This document shows, piece after piece, positions 22,007 to 31,489 of a DNA stretch of 31,489 bases. Under the pieces are notes generated by a model that was not told the origin of the DNA, searched no databases, and saw nothing but the letters and a program-made list of their open reading frames with translations. The stretch is from positions 1 to 31,489 of the forward strand of contig JADGJG010000203.1 in the NCBI GenBank assembly GCA_027596195.1. The letters run 5' to 3'. This DNA is from Podochytrium sp. JEL0797 (Eukaryota; Chytridiomycota; Chytridiomycetes; Chytridiales; Chytriomycetaceae). A program made the position numbers and the translations under genes. The number at the start of each line of letters is the position of its first letter. The first letter of the stretch is position 1.

Positions 22007-24860
22007 ATGCGCCAGGCCAAACAGCGCAAAACGCAGCAAATGAGCATCCTCGACTTTGCCAAACCAAAGTAAGCCCAGTTTCGTGTTGTCCCCGTGGAGA
22101 TTTGAGCCCTCACGCACCACACTCTCAACACAACACAGCGTACGACCCCTCGACACGTACAACAACAACAGCAACAGCTCCTCATCCTCCTCCTCACGCA
22201 ACAAAGTCACCGCATCCTCGTTCCTCCGCGGGACTTCGTCTTCCTCCTCTAGCCAGCAACAACAGCCACACCACCACCACCCCCCCACCAAAGCATCCCC
22301 CTCACCACTCCCCGAAGACGAAGACGCCGATCTCCAACGCGCAATCGCCGAAAGCGCCAAAGAACACGAACGCCAACAATTCCAAATCCTCAACGAGATT
22401 CAACACCAACAGAAGGAGAACAACGCTTTTGGAGGTACATAGGACTAATAATTCAACCGCGCGCGTGCATAACACTCATTCTTTTTTCGTCATTCGCTTT
22501 TCTAGATTCACCACCACCCCCTCCACACCCCGTTTCAAATTCAAAACAATGGATCAACAACCTCAAACCAACCCCCTCTTCCAAAGCCACCAACACCCAC
22601 CCCGTAACAACCTCCAGACTCGCCTCCCTCCTCGCCTCCAAACCCTCCACCTCCTCCCACCACGAAACCCCCACCGAAAAAGCAACCACGGCTTTCCTCC
22701 TCTCACACCCAGTCCCCCCTTCCACCTCGAAACAACACCGAATCTCAACACCCCTCCCTCGACCTCTCCACGCGTCGTCTTCGTCGACTCGCACCCCCGC
22801 GACGACGCGAACACCACCCCGCGCGGCATCAATCCTCTTTGTGCAAGACACGGCGCCGCAAACACCCCCTTCGAAACACAAATCTTGCTCTCGTGCTGTT
22901 TTTAGGGAGTCAGAGGAGGAAGAGAGTAGCCCTGAGATTCGGTTAACGAAACGCGGCGCGGGGGGTGCTTTGGGGATGAGGAAGCCCAATGGGAATGCGA
23001 GTCCATTGCGGAGTCGTGTTACTGCCGTGGAGGGTGTCAAATCGAAACCGTGGATGAAAGAGGTGGGTGGTGGGGAGGTGGGGAGGGGTGTGAGGAACGA
23101 GGTTGGGGTGGTGGAAGAGGAGGAGGACGAACCGTTTATTCCGAGCACGTATTTCGCACCACGAGATACTGCTGCTGCCGTATCGAGTTTTCCACCCCGT
23201 CGGCGGTGGCGCGATGATGAAGCGGAAGAAAGTGAAAACGAAACACAATCCAAGAGTGGAACACAGGACTCTGTACTCGTGAACATTCCACAGGAAGGTG
23301 GTGGTGGTGGTGGTGGTGCGAGTTTATTAGACCACCCGGGTGGGAGCATGATGCAAGAGAGTAGTCTCCCTGTTGCGGGCACGTTTTCGTTTTTGGATCA
23401 CGAGTACGATAGCGGGCCTGTTGCGTCGTTGGATGAGGAGGGGCTGGCTTTGTTGGCGGAGATTGAGGATGCGGCGGGGGAGGGGGAGAGGTGGGGGGAG
23501 GAGGAGGGGGGGAGTAGCCCTGAAGTGGGGTTGGGGAAACGACGTGTTAGTCGTGGTGGTGGTGGTGGGGAAAGGGTGGTGGTGGATTTGGTGGGGGAGA
23601 GGCGGGGAGGTGGTGTGAGTGATGTAGGGAGTGCGAGTAAACGGAAAGTGGTTGTGATTGACGACGAAGACGACGAGGATGCACCGTTAGCCGATCGTCG
23701 AAAGAATCAGGTAAAAAATTCATACTCTCTTTTCTCCCTCCTTCATGTCCGATAACACAAAAAAAAATCAAAACACGCAGAACACGCAAAAGTGCCCCCT
23801 CTGCTTCCTCTTGTTCCCACTCCCCGAAATCCAACTCCACGCAAGCACCTGCTGCGGCTCCATTACCCCACCCAAACCATCCTCCTCCGACTCGAAACGA
23901 CGCACCACCTCACCTTCTCCAAACCCACGCCGAACCAACACACCCTCCATTCCACCCACATCCCGACGCACCCATCACCAGTCAATACACCACGACTCAG
24001 AAGAAGACGAAGAAGACTGTTTTGTGAAACGCCTCGAAACGCGGAACCGCGCCAAATCTCATCCCCGAAACGTGGACACTCGCATGATTCATGACACGAT
24101 TGTGGATGACTTTGATGACGTGGATGACGATTCACCACCGCCACCGCGACAAGCACAACACGTACCACCATCACTACCGGCATCGAGTCGTCGCCGACGC
24201 GAGGAAAGTGTGGGGATCAATCACGTGTGGGAGGATGTGGGTGGTGGTGGTCGTGCGGGTGGTGGAGCAGTACGAGATCGCGTACAAGGGTTCATTGCGG
24301 GACAACAGCAACGACACCGGATTGAACCGATTGAGATTTTGAATTCATCCGAGGTGGAGGACAGGTGGGATGGTGGAGTTGAATTTGATGATGATGCGTA
24401 TGAGGAGGAGGGGAAGGAGGAGGAGCGGGCGTTACCGAATAGCTTGTCGCCGTTGAAGGGGTTTGTGGATTTACGCGAGTTGAAGGAGCGGGGTGAGTTG
24501 GGGAGTTTGGAAGGGTATTTTAACCAGTTTTCGAGTGCGAAGAAGACGGCGGGGGCGGGGAGTGGGAGGCGGGGATCTGCGGCGGGTGGTGGGGAGGCGA
24601 GTCAACGGGGGAAATCACGCGGCGGGGGGTACAGTCAGAGGAAGGGTGCCGGGAGCCAGCGGAGTTTCAAGAAGAAAAAGTATACGAAACGCGGTGCTGG
24701 TGGTGAGAGCCAACGGGGACGCGGGAGGAAAGCGGCGGGTGGGGGGTCGGGGGCAGCCGCCGAGTCGTTTAATCATTATGCGGATTGTGATCCTGATGTG
24801 GGAGCGTTTCCGGGAGCAGGCGAGATGCGGTGGGAGGCGGGGCGGAATGTTAATTTTTGA
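22007..24860 (+). CDS. Unassigned protein with PIP-box-like, UIM and CxxC/HxxxC zinc finger
   Basis: Family not recognised. Four exons: 22007-22068, 22139-22434, 22506-23710, 23781-24860; 2643 nt, 880 residues, all junctions in frame with GT-AG sites. Residues 11-18 (QMSILDFA) fit a PCNA-interacting pattern Q-x-x-I-x-x-F. Residues 80-98 (EDEDADLQRAIAESAKEHE) match the ubiquitin-interacting motif with its central Ala and Ser. Residues 526-545 form C-P-L-C, 11 residues, H, 3 residues, C, the UBZ4/Rad18-like finger pattern. Long Ser-, Pro/Thr-, Gly/Glu- and acidic low-complexity regions separate them. The tail is rich in Gly, Arg, Ser and Gln (repeated SQR) and ends GEMRWEAGRNVNF. The combination suggests a ubiquitin-reading factor at replication forks or in DNA repair; that role is inference. 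The first exon carries the putative PIP box alone. Confidence 0.8.
23296..23319 (+). repeat. GGT microsatellite encoding poly-Gly
   Basis: Consecutive ggt triplets give a run of Gly codons inside exon 3 of the zinc-finger gene. A similar ggt/gtg tract recurs near 23554-23570. Both lie in predicted disordered regions. Confidence 0.7.
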
Positions 24861-25085
24861 GTTCAAATGAATATGGGATGAGACGCAGAGGAGAGAGCGA
24901 AAATTTTCTTCCACCTTGAAGTTTCAAAAAAAGCTTTCCAAGTCGAGGATTTCAGCTTGCCCGCCGTTTCACCCTCGGCATTACCGCATCAGTTTCACCC
25001 TTGCAGCGCATTATCCTTGTCTCCGCATCATCGTTGTTGCACCCCTTGGCTTGGCATTGTTTCTCTTTGTTCCTAGTTCTTCTTG

Positions 25086-27743
25086 ATGAGTTCGCCTGAA
25101 AGCAGCCGCGGCTTCTCCTACGCATCGGTGCTTGGTGCGCCCACCGCAGCCACCACCACCACCACCACCAACAACACGCGCATCGCCCTTGTCGACCGCA
25201 GTGCACCCTCTCCGCTGCGTGCACACAGCCCGCTGCACAACGTGGGGCTGCAGCTGGGTGCGCTGTCTCTCGGGGGCGAGGCGGTGGAGCCTGGCTTTGC
25301 TTCTGGTGGTGCGTAGTTTTTCTCTTGATGTCTCCCTAGTGTCTCCCTAGTTGCTTTTCCTAGTGTGTCCTAGTCCTTTCTTTCTTTTCCTTGCTAACAC
25401 ACACACACACTCCCCTAGGCTTCTACTCCCCCCCTTCCCCCGGCGCCGCCAAAGACTCGTGGGCCCAGCTTGACCAGCAGAGCCCGCCGCAGCCACTGCG
25501 CCGCCAGTCCGTGTCGTTCCCGCAAACGCCAGACTACCACCACGCGAGCGTGTTCCTGAACCCACCTACCCCGGTGCCCATCCACGCCCCGCACAGTGAC
25601 GACGACGACGATCTGGTCCTGTCGCGCAAGCGCAACATCCGCTCGCGCACCGCATCGACCCCAAACGCCCTCATGACCCACGCCCAGATCTACGCCAACG
25701 ATCCCTATGCCCAGCAGAGCATCTGGAACCAGCAACAGCAGCAACAGCAGCAGAACGACCAGAAGCAGTACCGCTCCCTGTCCTACTCCCTCGACATGCA
25801 GCAACAGCAGCAATCCCAACAACAACAATCCCAATCCCAACAACCCGACCTCCAACGCCGCTCCTCCTTTGTCAACGACGAAGCCCCCTCCCCCTTCCAA
25901 CAACCCCAACGCGCGAGAACCCCCCTCCTCGGAGTCATGGACCACGCGTCCCCCTCCACACGCCAACAACAACCCGTCGTGGACATGGACAACGACTTTG
26001 GATTCCAATCCGCCGGAAGATCGCGTTCCAAATCCTCTGCCGCAACCTACGGCCTTCCCGACTCGTACCTCCCGCAAGGCAGCGCCGGCCACGGAAGCTC
26101 GCATCACCAGGTCGGACCCTCGAGTTCGCCGGGATCCACGTTCGATCCCATGAACAGTATCTGGGCGAACGATGTTGGTGGGGGAGGACCCGTTGGGGTT
26201 TCTGGGAACGGGTCGTCGATTTTGCATCGTCGTAGTTCGACGCAGCCGAGTATGATGGATACGTCGAGAGGGGGGTGGGATGGAGGGAGTTCGATGCAGC
26301 AGCAACAGCAACAGCAGCAGAGGGAGCCATTGCGTGGGGATGATGACGCGTTTGGGGTTGGTGATATGGACAAGTATCGGAGAAGACATTCGCATGCGCC
26401 GAACTTGTATGCAGATTTGGCGGCGCAGATGGTGAATTCGATGTGAGTGTTTTTTGGTTTTTTTTCTTTTTTTTTCTGAGTTTCATGGGGGGATGAGGGG
26501 TGAGGGTGAACGCGCGTGTGTCGACCGGAGTGGGATAGTGCGAGTCATGTATTGCGCTGCTTTGAGATTCTGACTCTGGATCACCCCCCACGCGTGGAGC
26601 AACTCGCGGAAACCCTTCCCCTCCCATTTTTTTCCATAATGACTCGATTTTGCCGTTATTGAATTTTTTCCCCCTCCCACCTCATCACACAAACACCAGG
26701 CCCTCTGACCACAACGACCTCTACGACACGCGCCGCCGCCACTCCATGGCCGGCCCACCCCTCTACAAAAACTACCTCAACGACATGGACGCGCTCTACG
26801 ACGTCAAGGGCGACGTTCCCCTGTTTGAAGAAATCAACGACTACTTTGAAAACACGGAACACCGCACGAAAGCATGGGTCGAAGCGGGCAAGAACCTCCA
26901 AAAGCAATCTTCCTACACGCAACAATACTGGCCCGTGTACGTGATTGAATTCAAAGCCGGCCGAATCGACTACTTCCACGCAGCCGATTGCGCTCCCGGC
27001 CAAGTGATTCGGAACGGGGATTTGGTGATTGTGGAGGCGGATCGGGGGAAGGATTTGGGGAAAGTTGTGCATGACAATTTGGCGAATTTGGCGCAGTTGC
27101 ACATGTTTCAGAGTCAGCATAAGGATATTATGGTGGAGAGTTTGATTAGTAGTAAGGAGATTCAGCCAAAGCGGATTTATGGGCTCGCGCAGCAGAGTGA
27201 GGTGGCTTTGTTGGTGAGTAAGGCGCAGGATGAGGCTAAGGCGCAGGCTGGTGAGTTTTTTTTGGGTTCTCTCTCCCTTCTCTCGTTGTTGCTTTGGTGT
27301 TTTTTGTTGATTGAACCGAGCGCTGACTACTTTTATTTTTTCCCCGCTTTTCTCTCTGTTTTGCAGTTTGTCAGGCCAAGATTCGTCAGCGAAAGTTGCC
27401 AATGGAAATTGTGGATGCAGAGTACCAATGGTAAGGAGTGAGATGTTGTTTTGGGGGAGTGGGGAGAGGGGGGGAGGGACTGTCGTTGCTTTGTTTTTTT
27501 CTAACACGCCACTCACAACAACAGGGACAGAAAGAAGCTGACGTTCTACTTTGTGGCTGATAGACGTGTAGATTTCAGAGAGTTGATTAGAGGTACACCC
27601 CGCCCCCTCCCTCCCCTTCATTCCGTGTTTTGGCCCTTGACTGACATGTTTTTTCCACCCAACCTTCAGATTTGTTCAAACTCTACAAAACGCGTATTTG
27701 GATGTGCGCCGTAGACCCCACCAAGATGCCGCGTCCGTTCTGA
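25086..27743 (+). CDS. PSP1: PSP1 C-terminal-domain protein
   Basis: Fungal PSP1-type protein. The C-terminal PSP1 domain is shared with bacterial YaaT/RicT, and yeast PSP1 was named as a multicopy suppressor of DNA polymerase alpha mutants; its molecular role is poorly defined. Six exons: 25086-25308, 25419-26442, 26700-27250, 27367-27430, 27525-27592, 27670-27743; 2004 nt, 667 residues. The N-terminal ~440 residues are low-complexity: a Thr run, several Gln runs, Ser/Pro-rich text with RRQSVSFP, RSRTAS and RRHSHAP that look like kinase sites. The C-terminal domain runs from about 520: YVIEFKAGRIDYFH, GDLVIVEADRGKDLGKV, AKIRQRKLPMEIVDAEYQW, DRKKLTFYFVADRRVDFREL, RIWMCAVD. The preferred start is the ATG at 25086, giving MSSPESS. 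The 257-nt intron at 26443-26699 is the longest in the window. Confidence 0.92.
25149..25176 (+). repeat. ACC microsatellite encoding poly-Thr
   Basis: Tandem acc triplets in exon 1 of the PSP1 gene give a run of Thr residues followed by Asn-Asn-Thr. Confidence 0.7.
25729..25848 (+). repeat. CAG/CAA-rich tract encoding poly-Gln in PSP1
   Basis: Two clusters of mixed CAG and CAA codons (25729-25756 and 25798-25848) encode Gln runs interrupted by Ser, Asn and Asp. A third run occurs at 26296-26320. They lie in the disordered N-terminal half and are candidates for length polymorphism. Confidence 0.7.
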
Positions 27744-28443
27744 AGGGATGAATTTGATCTACAAAATCGCGTTTTGGTGTTGTTGTTTTTGTTGTTGTTT
27801 TTCTGTACGTGTTGTTGTTTACCTTGGGCCCTCCCCCTCCTTTTTTGCTTTTATTTGTGTTTGTGCGTGGGTGGGTTGAGACAGTATGATTTGGAGGGAT
27901 ATGTGTTTGTGGTTGGGGGAAAAGGGGTGGAGGAGGAGTATGCATCCAGGGGGAGTTGGGGGTTGTTTTGGTGTTTTTTTTTATCTCTTCTTTTATTGTT
28001 TTTCTCTCTCTTGCCTCTGCTAGTATATTAAAAAGATGTTACACTTATATGTATTTGTTTTGTGGGGGTGGGTGAGTGAGGGGGGAGGGGGAGAGGAGGA
28101 CGCGTTCTCACACGAAAAGTTTTAACCGCCGGGGAAATGTGTGATGCGTGTTGTTTTTGGTTCGAAAACAGCGCCTTGGATGATGTTGCAGCTGAGGAAA
28201 AGGTCTCGGGTTTACTTCTACAGGAAAACCCGGGTTGGGTTCAGTTTGAGTTTGGTTGGAGTGAGAAAAATTGAATTTCACCTTTGAGTCCGAGAGGGTG
28301 TTTGGCGTTGTAACTCCGGACTTGTCGAAATGTGGAGGAAGCCATCAAGCGAGACTGCTTGATCTTCATGAATCCTCAAATTAAACCTTTGTTTTCGCTA
28401 ATTCTTTCTTAAGTTGAGCCCGAGAGTACAGCCAAAAACATTC
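27744..28443. other. Post-PSP1 intergenic region, T/G-rich
   Basis: Long tgttgttt-type and T-rich tracts (27770-28020) follow the PSP1 stop and probably include its 3' UTR. A gggtgggtgagtgaggggggagggggagagg stretch, given here only by position (28063-28096), is strongly G-rich on the plus strand. No convincing open frame or RNA gene was seen. Confidence 0.5.
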
Positions 28444-28521
28444 AGATCCGTGAACCACAGCATGGAGACGCAAAGAGTGATGGGTGACACCGGATATTAG
28501 CCACGACAGAGAGCGCATTCC
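28444..28521. repeat. 78-bp dispersed repeat, copy 1
   Basis: This stretch aligns without gaps to 29897-29974 with 9 mismatches in 78 positions. It begins agatccgtgaaccacagc and ends gagcgcattcc; both copies contain tgatgggtgac and gccacgacagagagc. Both lie in the gene-poor interval, in the same orientation, 1453 bp apart. Flanks do not align by eye. The identity (SINE fragment, small RNA, regulatory element) is unknown. Confidence 0.85.
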
Positions 28522-29896
28522 ATGATAAGAACTGTGAGTGAAACAAACGCGTCGGATGTTTTTACCTTGGACGGGACAAGGCTTCGCGATGCCATAGCAC
28601 TTAGCAGAAGTGGGCGTCAAGAACCACGGTTTCCAGCAGAGGTAGCCACGGGCTTTTCGTGTCGCGTTTGGGGGTGACTTTGTGCTTGAATATGAAAGCG
28701 GCGGGAAACAGCAGCGTAACTAAGCGCAGAGACAGATTGTTGCTAATATTTGTGCGTGAAGGCTTAGAGAGTAAAGGAAGGTAGATGTGGAGGGAAGAAA
28801 GGGGAAGGAGAGGCAGCAGCTCTCAACTCAAAACGCAACGCCGATCTCGCCGTCGGCTACTGGTGGGAACAATAAACAGGGCGAGAAAAAGAAGTAACCT
28901 TTATTCGCGTGGTTAGACAATCGAGTTGAATGTTGCCGTCGGTGCGGGGCGCGGGATACATTGGGTGACTTTTTTTTTGGCTCTCTACCCATCCTGGTCG
29001 AAATTATTACAATGACGAAAAGAGTAAGAGAAATATAATAGTACTAAGGAAGATGACACAAGGAAAAATGAATTAGAATGAGTGAAAACTCGAAGGCCCC
29101 GAGGTTAAAAAAATACGCAGAAATTAAACGACAGTCGAAAAATGAATATTCTACAAGTCATATTGGGTGGAAAGAAGGGAAAGCCGAGAGCCGCATTTCT
29201 TTCCTTTTCGCTTCTCGTCCTCGTTTTTTGAATTGCAAACGCGCTTACACAGAAACCCAAAGAATTCGATAAATACTTATTCTGTAAGTACTCATATTAG
29301 TGTGGGAATAGTGGTTTGAGATGGACAAGGGAAGGAGGAGAGTTGCGTTTCATTCCTTTCCCGCTCTACAACCTTTTCCAAATTAAGAAACTGAATTGTC
29401 CGAAGGTTTTGTATCTGGGGACAGTGGCGGCAAAGAAGGAACGGGTCACTCGTGGGGTTGGCGCGACAGTCATTTGAGATATCGCGCGCACTCACGGATT
29501 CCCATTTCCCCCCCCCCCCCCCGGTGCGAAACTACACGCGCAATTCGCGCACTCCGAAAGGGAATGCGACGACATTACAGCTCGCCACAGTGCTCCCCCC
29601 CTTCGTGAGGATGTTCGGGGACCGTGACGTGCTCCAACGTCAAAGAGTTGCGAGTGTTTTCAACGTATGCGGTGTGGAACAAAGTGCCAATCGGGCCGGA
29701 GAGTCCCGGGCGCGATCCCTCTTTTGATGGGTTTGGAAGAGTAGCACTAGTTTGATCTTCGAGCCGGGAGCAGGCAAGGGAGCAGGATTCATTTTGGAAA
29801 ATTCGTTCGAATTCCCCAATAAATCATTTTCCACCAAACAAAGAAGAAAAAATTAAATTTTACCCACCAATTGGGGAAAGAGAAAAAAGAACTCGG
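28522..29896. other. Gene-poor interval between the two 78-bp repeats
   Basis: Only short open frames occur, none with recognisable features. The centre (28980-29300) is A+T-rich. A 15-base C run lies at 29508-29522. No tRNA or rRNA signature was found. Confidence 0.5.
29508..29522. repeat. Homopolymer C run (15 nt)
   Basis: Uninterrupted cytosines within the gene-poor interval. The exact length may be unreliable because homopolymers are error-prone. Confidence 0.8.
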
Positions 29897-29974
29897 AGAT
29901 CCGTGAACCACAGCATGGAGGTGCGAAGATTGATGGGTGACGCCGAATAAGAGCCACGACAGAGAGCACATTCC
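29897..29974. repeat. 78-bp dispersed repeat, copy 2
   Basis: Second copy of the repeat at 28444-28521, same orientation, 69 of 78 positions identical and no gaps. The mismatches cluster in two short patches (around repeat positions 25-34 and 46-55), while the ends are nearly invariant. Confidence 0.85.
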
Positions 29975-30280
29975 GCGAGGTTGGAAACGAGTTCATTGAC
30001 GATTTAACGGGATTTTCGCGATTATATTTCAATAGCGTATGCTAAGTGGAACAAAGTTGCGTCTTCGATACGCTTTGGCACCATCAAGATTGACGCCGAG
30101 TTTTCTTTCTCCCCCTGTGAGTTGTTATTTATTTCTTTCTAATTCCCTTTGGATTTCCAATTCCATATTGAGTTTGCGTGGATCCGATCATTATCATTCA
30201 GTCTTGCCACTTCCTCCCGAATAATCGCGTGGAGCTGCCACGAACCAAAGGCAGCAAGTGCCAAAAAAAACCGCAAAAAA
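29975..30280. other. Upstream region of the small 30281 gene
   Basis: A/T-rich to the left and pyrimidine-rich around 30095-30150 (ttttctttctccccc), then an A-rich stretch immediately before the start codon at 30281. Promoter function is presumed from position only. Confidence 0.35.
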
Positions 30281-30714
30281 ATGGAGTCCGTCCTCAACCG
30301 GCTCGCCCAAAGCGCCCGCCTGCGAACCACCGTCCTCCGCAACACCACCAACACCCCCTCCTCCATCGCAACAACCGCAACAACCCACCCAACCCCCCGC
30401 ATCCGCCACTCAATCGCCTCCAAAATGCTCAACTACCACATCCCCGACGTGAACCTCGTCGGCCTCTCGAACCAGGACGCGAGCCTGTCTGGACTTGAGC
30501 TGAAGGACGTGTGGATGCAGAGTCGGGTTGCGCGGGAGGAGGATTTCTTGAAGAGAGGCAAGGTTGTGAGGGTTGGAGGTGAGCCTCTGTGTTTTTGCAT
30601 CTTTTTTTTGCTGGGGGGGTTGCTGATTGATTCTTCTTGTTTTTGGTAGTGTTGAGTGGACGGTGGAAGCCCGCGGCGGATGATGGAAAGGGCAAGAAAA
30701 AGAAGAAGAAGTAA
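30281..30714 (+). CDS. Small basic protein, possibly mitochondrial, unidentified
   Basis: Two exons, 30281-30578 and 30650-30714, join to 363 nt, 120 residues. The intron has a GTGAGC donor and a TTGGTAG acceptor. The first ~45 residues (MESVLNRLAQSARLRTTVLR and on) are rich in Arg, Ser and Thr and nearly free of acidic residues, as in mitochondrial presequences. The middle reads MLNYHIPDVNLVGLSNQ and LELKDVWMQSRVAREEDFL, then RGKVVRVGVLSGRWKP. The tail is a lysine run. Size, presequence and basic tail would suit a mitochondrial ribosomal or respiratory-assembly subunit, but I do not recognise the family. The exon shows the C-rich to G-rich shift of the other genes, which supports it being coding. 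AATAAA at 30812-30817 may be its poly(A) signal. Confidence 0.65.
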
Positions 30715-31388
30715 AGCGTGAGGAAAGAAGCCGCGCAGGGAGGAGGATTCGAATTCGGGAGCCTCTGCTTGCATCCAAAGCCGAAAGCGAAATGTGTGTG
30801 CAAAGGTTACGAATAAATGGGATTCTCTCTCTCGATTCTCGAAGAATTCGTTTGGCAAAACGAAATGGGGGGGAGTGGGGTTCTGGGGTCGACCTGCCGC
30901 GATCAAATTCTTTCTTTCGGACCCTGCATCAAAACCGCCAACATTGACCAATCTCGGCAGGAGTGGAAGGATTTCAGAAGGATTTTTAAAGTTGCAACCG
31001 AATTGAATACGCGAGGAATCGGTGGGGGCCAAGTTGATCCATCAAGATCAAGATGAGCAAGGTGGGAGAAACTTGGAAAAGTCGAGCCCTCAGATCACAT
31101 GGCGGAGGAACCGGCCGAAAATATTCATACAGATGGGTTTAGTTCCTTGGTTTCAAAAAGGAATTCGCTAATCTTTGACCATGAGTGGTTGGCAACTTCC
31201 AGATTGAACGCGTTGCTAAGGACACACGAGAGTATGGCCGCAAAGCTCTTGGAATATCAAATCCGATCCGTTTTCAACCAACTAAAAATAAATAAATTTG
31301 CTCGAAAAAAATTTCCCAAAAACCATCCAACGTTCAAAGAAAACTCTTCTTGCCAACCAATTTTTTATTTGCAACCCCATGCCTCACA
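30715..31388. other. Right-hand flank, no gene recognised
   Basis: Short open frames only. AATAAA at 30812-30817 is a plausible 3' end signal for the small gene to the left. The segment from about 31260 becomes A/T-rich with A and T runs, then meets the terminal G tract. Confidence 0.5.
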
Positions 31389-31405
31389 CCCGGGGGCCGG
31401 GGGCG

Positions 31406-31449
<44 letters not shown>

Positions 31450-31453
31450 GGGT

Positions 31454-31489
<36 letters not shown>
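31389..31489. repeat. Terminal poly-G tract (probable assembly artefact)
   Basis: After a short cgggggccgg-like lead-in, G runs from 31407 to 31448, then one T, three G, one T, and G again from 31454 to the end. It is not a telomere repeat: there is no short unit such as TTAGGG. Pure G at a contig end is typical of no-signal reads in two-colour sequencing chemistry being assembled. Confidence 0.85.

Noticed and set aside
22453..23382. 309-codon open frame on the minus strand
   Set aside because: Shadow of the strongly skewed exon 3 of the zinc-finger gene. The composition lacks stops by chance; the plus strand joins in frame to motif-bearing exons.
25415..26395. 326-codon open frame on the minus strand
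   Set aside because: Antisense to the low-complexity exon 2 of the PSP1 gene. Its Leu-rich runs are the reverse reading of CAG/CAA repeats.
26656..27621. 321-codon open frame on the minus strand
   Set aside because: Antisense to PSP1 exons 3-5, crossing their introns. The plus-strand reading carries the recognised PSP1 domain.
28444..28521. 5S rRNA fragment, from the gatgggtgac string
   Set aside because: Only about ten bases agree with the conserved 5S block; the rest of the repeat does not follow the 5S sequence or its expected spacing.
30740..30775. tRNA-like T-arm (ggattcgaattcggg)
   Set aside because: The flanking bases do not form a T-stem on either strand, and no acceptor, D or anticodon arms could be found nearby.
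31389..31489. Telomere at the contig end
   Set aside because: No periodic short repeat unit is present; the tract is almost pure G and fits a sequencing artefact better.
1..31489. CRISPR arrays, insertion sequences or bacterial operons
   Set aside because: No regularly spaced repeats, transposase motifs or ribosome-binding-site-led genes were seen; the genes are spliced and eukaryotic.

Overview
The window reads as nuclear DNA of an intron-rich fungus. The evidence is a set of eukaryotic housekeeping genes (GPI18/PIG-V, VPS13, TRS31/TRAPPC5, VIP1/Asp1, a Met30/SconB-type F-box WD40 gene, a PSP1-domain gene). All recognised genes are cut by short introns, mostly 45-75 nt, with GTGAGT- or GTATGT-like donors. 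The 47-exon VPS13 model and the sulfur-regulatory type of F-box gene argue against budding yeasts and fit a basidiomycete or an early-diverging fungus. The phylum is inference. All exon boundaries were placed by eye from reading frame, splice consensus and family knowledge.

Layout. 1-1254: no gene seen. 1255-2754 (minus): GPI18/PIG-V, ER mannosyltransferase of GPI-anchor synthesis. 2776-14796 (plus): VPS13, a bridge-like lipid-transfer protein, whose start codon lies only 21 nt from that of GPI18. 14880-15783 (plus): TRS31/TRAPPC5. 15872-19295 (plus): VIP1/Asp1 inositol pyrophosphate kinase. 19395-21404 (minus): F-box/WD40 protein, convergent with VIP1. 21565-21792 (minus): possible small membrane protein. 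22007-24860 (plus): an unassigned low-complexity protein with a PIP-box-like start, a ubiquitin-interacting motif and a CxxC/HxxxC zinc finger. 25086-27743 (plus): PSP1 C-terminal-domain protein. 27744-30280: about 2.5 kb without a convincing gene, carrying two copies of a 78-bp repeat. 30281-30714 (plus): small, possibly mitochondrial protein. The last ~85 nt are almost pure G and look like an assembly or sequencing artefact.

The first 27 kb is very compact: VPS13, TRS31 and VIP1 follow each other with 83 and 88 nt between coding regions. Several genes act in ER/Golgi membrane biology (GPI18, VPS13, TRS31), but nothing shows that they form a functional cluster.

The most unusual signal is compositional. 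In several long exons, on both strands, the coding strand starts C-rich and G-poor just after the acceptor or start codon and switches to G-rich and C-poor toward the donor or stop. Other points of interest are the loss of a family-conserved histidine in the VIP1 phosphatase domain, a probable GC-AG intron and two ~20-nt microexons in VPS13, the 21-nt divergent start pair, an unresolved frame at one GPI18 junction, and the PIP/UIM/zinc-finger protein.
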